Source: a virus
Direction: 5' to 3' (one strand)
DNA length: 41,705 nucleotides
Virus record (IMG/VR): IMGVR_UViG_3300005529_001089
Location: 1-41,705 of that record
Shown here in pieces: positions 38,646 to 41,705 of the stretch. The translations under genes were made by a program, and so were the position numbers. The notes under the pieces were generated by a model that had not been told where the DNA came from, made no database searches, and saw only the letters and a list, made by a program, of their open reading frames with translations. Each line of letters begins with the position of its first letter. Position 1 is the first letter of the stretch.

Positions 38646-38890
38646 AGAGCGACCTCATCGCTGACGTTCAGCGAGACCGGCGGGAAGCCGCCGATCCACG
38701 CCACGTCGAGCTCGATGTTCGCGCCGTCGGCGATCGCGCGGCGCTCGTCCTCGGACGGCTGCCACACCGACCGAATCCAGGGGATGTTCTCCTCGGTAAG
38801 GCGTTGGCACGGCAGGTCGCCGATCGAGCCTTCGTGACCGGCAGGCGGCCCGAAGTTGTGGTTCGACCTCGCGGTCTTGATCGGCTTCAC
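38642..38890 (-). CDS. conserved phage protein, unknown (82 aa)
   Basis: Contains VWQPSEDERRAIADGANIEL, then DVAWIGGFPPVSLNVSDEVA. The pattern W-x-P-x3-E, then G-A/G-x-h-E-L and P-P-V-S-L is found in many small phage proteins without a known function. GTGA overlaps on both sides join it to the methyltransferase and helicase. Confidence 0.75.
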   Translation of the reverse strand: MKPIKTARSNHNFGPPAGHEGSIGDLPCQRLTEENIPWIRSVWQPSEDERRAIADGANIELDVAWIGGFPPVSLNVSDEVAL

Positions 38891-40509
38891 GCCGCCTTCC
38901 TTTCGTCGAGAGAGTCGGCGAGCGCGGCGCGATACCAGCGCTCCTGCTCAGCCGTGTCGGCGTCGAACTGGGCCTGCTTGCGGTGCAGGTTGTCGAGCAT
39001 CAAGCCCTCGAGCTCGGGAATCACCGGCACATGAACATGCACCGGGTCGGTCTGGCCGTACCGGTAGGCGCGGCGGATCGCCTGGTACATGCGCTCGAAG
39101 CTGTCGTCGATCCCGGAGAACACCATGGCCTTGCAGTGCTGGAAGTTCAGGCCGTAGCCGACGAGTGAGGACTTCGTGACGAGGATCTGCACGTCGCCCG
39201 CGCGGAACGCGGCGATGATTCGGTCGCGCTCCGACTCGGGCGTGTCGCCGGTCAGCAGCGCGACGTCGGTCCGGTCGACGCCGAGCTCGCGGACGATGAG
39301 ATCGCCCTCAGCGTCGAAGCTCGTCCACACGATGGTCGGCCGGCCGCGCCGCACCTCGTCACGTGCGAGCTCTGCGACCTTGCCGGGCTTGACCGACTCG
39401 ACGGGTAGCACTGCACGGCCGGGTCCGGATCCCTCGTAGAGGCCGCGCGCGAGTTGCGCAAACTTGCCGCGCTCGCGGATGCCGCTGCGCTCGTCGAAGA
39501 GGCCGCGGCCGGACACGATGCGCAGCTCGTCCGCGAGCGACCTCTGCTGCTCGCTCATCGGCAGCCGGTGCTCGTGCATCACCGGATCCGGCAGCGAGCT
39601 GAGGATGTCGGCGAAGCCGAAGCGGGCCGGATCGCGCAGGTAGATCGACCAGGACGACATGAACCGGTAAAACGCCTCGCGAGCGTGAGGCTTGACCTGC
39701 CAGACGCCGCGCGCGTCACGCTGGAAGAACGTCCACAGGATCTCGCCCTCGCTGCGGAGCTTCTCCAGGAAGGCCGCCTGCGACGCGTACTCCATAGGCT
39801 CGTTCGGCGCCGGTGTCGCTGTGCAGCTCAGCTTGTACTCGACGCCGCGTGCGGACTTGATCAGGTTCCATTTGATGACGCCGCCACCGGTCTTCAAGAT
39901 CGACGACTCGTCCGCGACGATGCCGCCGATCCGGCGCATCTCCGGCAACACGTCCGCGATCATCTTCTCGTAGTTCACGATCGCCAACGGCGGGCGCGGA
40001 TGCGACGACTCCTCAGCGCACCACGCCGCGAGCTCCTCGCGCGTGTCGAGCCGATGGATGAACGGCTGCGTCGGATAGAACCGCGCCCACTCCGCCCTGG
40101 TCTGCTCGATAACCTGCAGCGGCGAGAGGATCACAACGCGGCGGCCCGTGCGGTCGCGCACCTGGCGCGCCCACTCCAGGAAGATCGCCGTCTTGCCTAG
40201 GCCGGTGTCGGCCCAGCACGCGTACCGGCGTGCAGCGAGGGCCTGCGCCACGATGAAGCGCTGATAGTCGAAGAGGTGGTCTGCAAGTGGAAGCTCCTCG
40301 CGCACGGCCGCGGCGATCGACTCGTCGAGCAGCGGAGCGAACCGAGCGTCCGTCGATACCACATACGTTGCGCTCTCCTCGTCGTACTCGACTGCCGACT
40401 CGGGCAGACGCTTCGCGCGAAGGAACATCCGATAGGCGTCGAGGTCGAACCGGTCGAAGCGCACACTCGCCTGGCCACGATCGAGCTGGACGTGAAGGTT
40501 CGCGGTCAC
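38887..40509 (-). CDS. SNF2-like superfamily 2 helicase
   Basis: A 540-aa protein. Walker A is at 100-107 (ADTGLGKT), motif Ia in VVILSPLQVIEQTRAEW, motif II DESS at 200-203 (IVADESSILKTGGG) and motif III SCTATPAPNEPMEY at 228-241. The C-terminal RecA domain has LVTKSSLVGYGLNFQHCKAM and motif VI QAIRRAYRYGQTDPV. It uses ATP to move on duplex DNA; in phages such genes belong to the replication/recombination module. N-terminal 80 residues are a family-specific extension. Confidence 0.9.
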   Translation of the reverse strand: MTANLHVQLDRGQASVRFDRFDLDAYRMFLRAKRLPESAVEYDEESATYVVSTDARFAPLLDESIAAAVREELPLADHLFDYQRFIVAQALAARRYACWADTGLGKTAIFLEWARQVRDRTGRRVVILSPLQVIEQTRAEWARFYPTQPFIHRLDTREELAAWCAEESSHPRPPLAIVNYEKMIADVLPEMRRIGGIVADESSILKTGGGVIKWNLIKSARGVEYKLSCTATPAPNEPMEYASQAAFLEKLRSEGEILWTFFQRDARGVWQVKPHAREAFYRFMSSWSIYLRDPARFGFADILSSLPDPVMHEHRLPMSEQQRSLADELRIVSGRGLFDERSGIRERGKFAQLARGLYEGSGPGRAVLPVESVKPGKVAELARDEVRRGRPTIVWTSFDAEGDLIVRELGVDRTDVALLTGDTPESERDRIIAAFRAGDVQILVTKSSLVGYGLNFQHCKAMVFSGIDDSFERMYQAIRRAYRYGQTDPVHVHVPVIPELEGLMLDNLHRKQAQFDADTAEQERWYRAALADSLDERKAA

Positions 40510-40814
40510 GCTGCGGCCTTCCGCGCGGACGCATCGAGGGCCTCGATCCAGCCGACGGCGATCGCAGCCACCTGGACGAGCTCGACGCGGAGGTTCGGCG
40601 CGGGCTCGCGTTTCTCAGCGCGCGCATCACAGAGCTCGCGCGCGACCTCGCCGACCTCCTCGACCAGCACCGCGAGGCGCTCCGCGGACGGCATCCGCGG
40701 ATCCGCGCACGTCAGCCACAGGAGGCCCTCGTCGCGCTTCTCGGCGCACTTGGCTTCCTGCCGGTTGCGCTCCGCTGCGACCTCGCCGAGAACGACCCTC
40801 ATCGCGAAGTTCAC
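40506..40814 (-). CDS. MazG-like nucleotide pyrophosphohydrolase
   Basis: A 102-aa all-helical protein. E52-E53-x2-E56 in LAVLVEEVGEVARELCDARA and E78-x2-Q81 in NLRVELVQVAAIAVGWIEAL fit the EExxE...ExxD-type Mg site, with Q in place of D. MazG-like phage enzymes hydrolyse dNTPs or (p)ppGpp-related nucleotides and shift host metabolism. The start is GTG 40814. Confidence 0.8.
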   Translation of the reverse strand: MNFAMRVVLGEVAAERNRQEAKCAEKRDEGLLWLTCADPRMPSAERLAVLVEEVGEVARELCDARAEKREPAPNLRVELVQVAAIAVGWIEALDASARKAAA

Positions 40815-40818
40815 TCGG

Positions 40819-41163
40819 TCACCTGACTCCGCAGATCCGCGACGTGTTCGGCCACTGATTGCCGCCCCACCGGCGCCCGTTCGCTTGCCAGATCAGCCAC
40901 GCCACGAATGTCTGCTGTGCCGGCGACGCATCCGCCGGATCCCTCGGCCAACCCCTCGGCGCGAACACCGCCCACGTCGTGACGTCGATCTGGAAGCCGC
41001 CATGATCGCGCGAGCGCGCACCAGTCGAACTCGTCCTCTCGTGCCAACTCCCTTCGTACCGATGGATGCACGCCGCCTGGGTCAGCCACCATTTCGGGTA
41101 GGCGGCCGCTGTCGATGGGACGAGCAGTGACGCTATGACGAGAACGAGCGCGATCCACTTCAG
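40819..41163 (-). CDS. secreted lysozyme/Rpf-like protein with CTG start
   Basis: A 114-aa frame without any ATG, GTG or TTG near its start. The first codon after the in-frame stop that fits is CTG at 41163, which overlaps the preceding TGA (CTGA) just as neighbours do with ATGA/GTGA. It gives a signal peptide (KWIALVLVIASLLVPSTAAA). The compact domain has C32, E37 (ACIHRYEGSWHER), a GGFQI motif (55-59) and C111 (WPNTSRICGVR), as in transglycosylase/resuscitation-factor-like actinobacterial proteins, where E is catalytic and the two Cys pair. It would cut peptidoglycan outside the membrane. Confidence 0.75.
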   Translation of the reverse strand: MKWIALVLVIASLLVPSTAAAYPKWWLTQAACIHRYEGSWHERTSSTGARSRDHGGFQIDVTTWAVFAPRGWPRDPADASPAQQTFVAWLIWQANGRRWGGNQWPNTSRICGVR

Positions 41164-41705
41164 GCCTCAGCCCGTCCGGCAGGGGACACGGCCTCGGGCG
41201 GCAACACCCGGCGTTCAGAAGCGACGACCGCGAAGAGATCGCGGCGCCACCTGATCTTTTCTTCGCTCTCCGTCTCGACTGTCTCGCCGAGAAGGTTCAC
41301 GTCATAGCGCGGCCTGGATCCGTTCTTCGTTGCGCGGTCGCTGGCCGGCACGATCCCGTCCTCGACGAAGCCCGCCGCGCGCGGGCTCGTTCCAGGCTCG
41401 CTCGCCAACGTGTAGGTGTAGAGCCTGCGCCAGCCGAGCGCCTTCGCAGCGCGCGCGATGGCGCCGTACAGCCTGGAGCACGCGTTCTCGTGGCCGAGCG
41501 TGCAGATCCGAGTGACCTCGAGAGTCCGACCATCCATGAGCTCGCGAGCCGGGACGCCCGCCAGCGCCACAGCGACGAGCTGCGAATCGATCGCAAGCCC
41601 GACGCGGAGCACTTCAGCGCTCGCTGGACGCCGGTTGTGGCGATGGTGCGCACGCACGAACGCACGCGCGTCGTCACGCGAAACGGGAACGAGCTCTACG
41701 GCCAC
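41160..41705 (-). CDS. XF1762-family GNAT-like protein
   Basis: A 181-aa protein whose parts match the phage XF1762 family: FVRAHHRHNRRPASAEVLRV, then RTLEVTRICTLGHENACSRL and YTYTLASEPGTSPRAAGFVE. The fold is GNAT-like (an acyl-transferase core), with unknown substrate. GTG at the very edge of the window is taken as start, but a longer protein cannot be excluded. Its TGA overlaps the CTG start of the next gene. Confidence 0.8.
   Translation of the reverse strand: MAVELVPVSRDDARAFVRAHHRHNRRPASAEVLRVGLAIDSQLVAVALAGVPARELMDGRTLEVTRICTLGHENACSRLYGAIARAAKALGWRRLYTYTLASEPGTSPRAAGFVEDGIVPASDRATKNGSRPRYDVNLLGETVETESEEKIRWRRDLFAVVASERRVLPPEAVSPAGRAEA

Noticed and set aside
40811-41158. 115-codon GTG frame at the right end
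   Set aside because: No domain sense; the frame one base over encodes the signal peptide and lysozyme/Rpf-like core and ends in CGVR.
1-41705. CRISPR array or insertion sequence
   Set aside because: No regular spacer-separated repeats were found (iterons and the 9-bp array do not fit), and no transposase gene or terminal inverted repeats were seen.

Overview
The window is most of a temperate, tailed (siphovirus-type) phage genome, seen as a prophage of a high-GC bacterium. The tail, portal and terminase genes resemble those of actinobacterial phages. The secreted beta-helix protein and the small exported muralytic protein would fit Thermoleophilia (Solirubrobacter-like), but that is a weak inference. 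The left edge is the 3' end of a host tRNA gene, and the integrase lies directly against it. The right phage end is not in the window.

Layout: (1) 1-5034, leftward: an operon driven by a near-consensus promoter under a direct-repeat operator, running from an XRE repressor through small unknown genes, an HNH protein and zinc-ribbon proteins to a tyrosine integrase. (2) 5117-6579, rightward: a second HTH regulator, a membrane protein and a HIRAN-domain protein (regulation and accessory cargo). (3) 6597-8543, leftward: lysis cassette (GH24 endolysin with three membrane proteins). (4) 8544-20174, leftward: tail and head-tail connection genes, including a 1255-aa tape measure with an embedded lytic domain, and tail chaperones with an in-frame A AAC CCT -1 slippery site. 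(5) 20228-22833: cargo inserted in the late operon, a rightward sulfotransferase and a leftward secreted beta-helix protein. (6) 22844-31855: capsid, scaffold, MuF-like, nuclease, peptidase, portal and terminase genes. (7) 32218-32537: a complete phage-borne tmRNA (ssrA) gene, fitted with only 4-5 nt to spare between two coding regions upstream of the packaging genes. (8) 33396-41705, leftward: replication and nucleotide-metabolism genes (initiator-like protein containing iterons, VRR-NUC nuclease, DNA methyltransferase, SNF2-like helicase, MazG-like protein, XF1762/GNAT-like protein), almost all joined by start/stop overlaps.

How it fits together: right-end genes replicate the phage, probably from the iteron cluster inside the initiator gene (lambda O-like logic). 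A hairpin terminator at 33278-33301 separates this region from the late genes. The late transcript runs leftward through the tmRNA, terminases, portal, capsid, tail and lysis genes. The repressor/integrase region at the left handles lysogeny. Several genes are shorter than 60 codons or use rare start codons (TTG at 37594, CTG at 41163). They are called here because they fill gaps exactly and show the same NTGA overlap as their neighbours. The most notable items are the tmRNA with its 26-codon tag frame, the iterons conserved across all three reading frames, and the sulfotransferase/beta-helix cargo.
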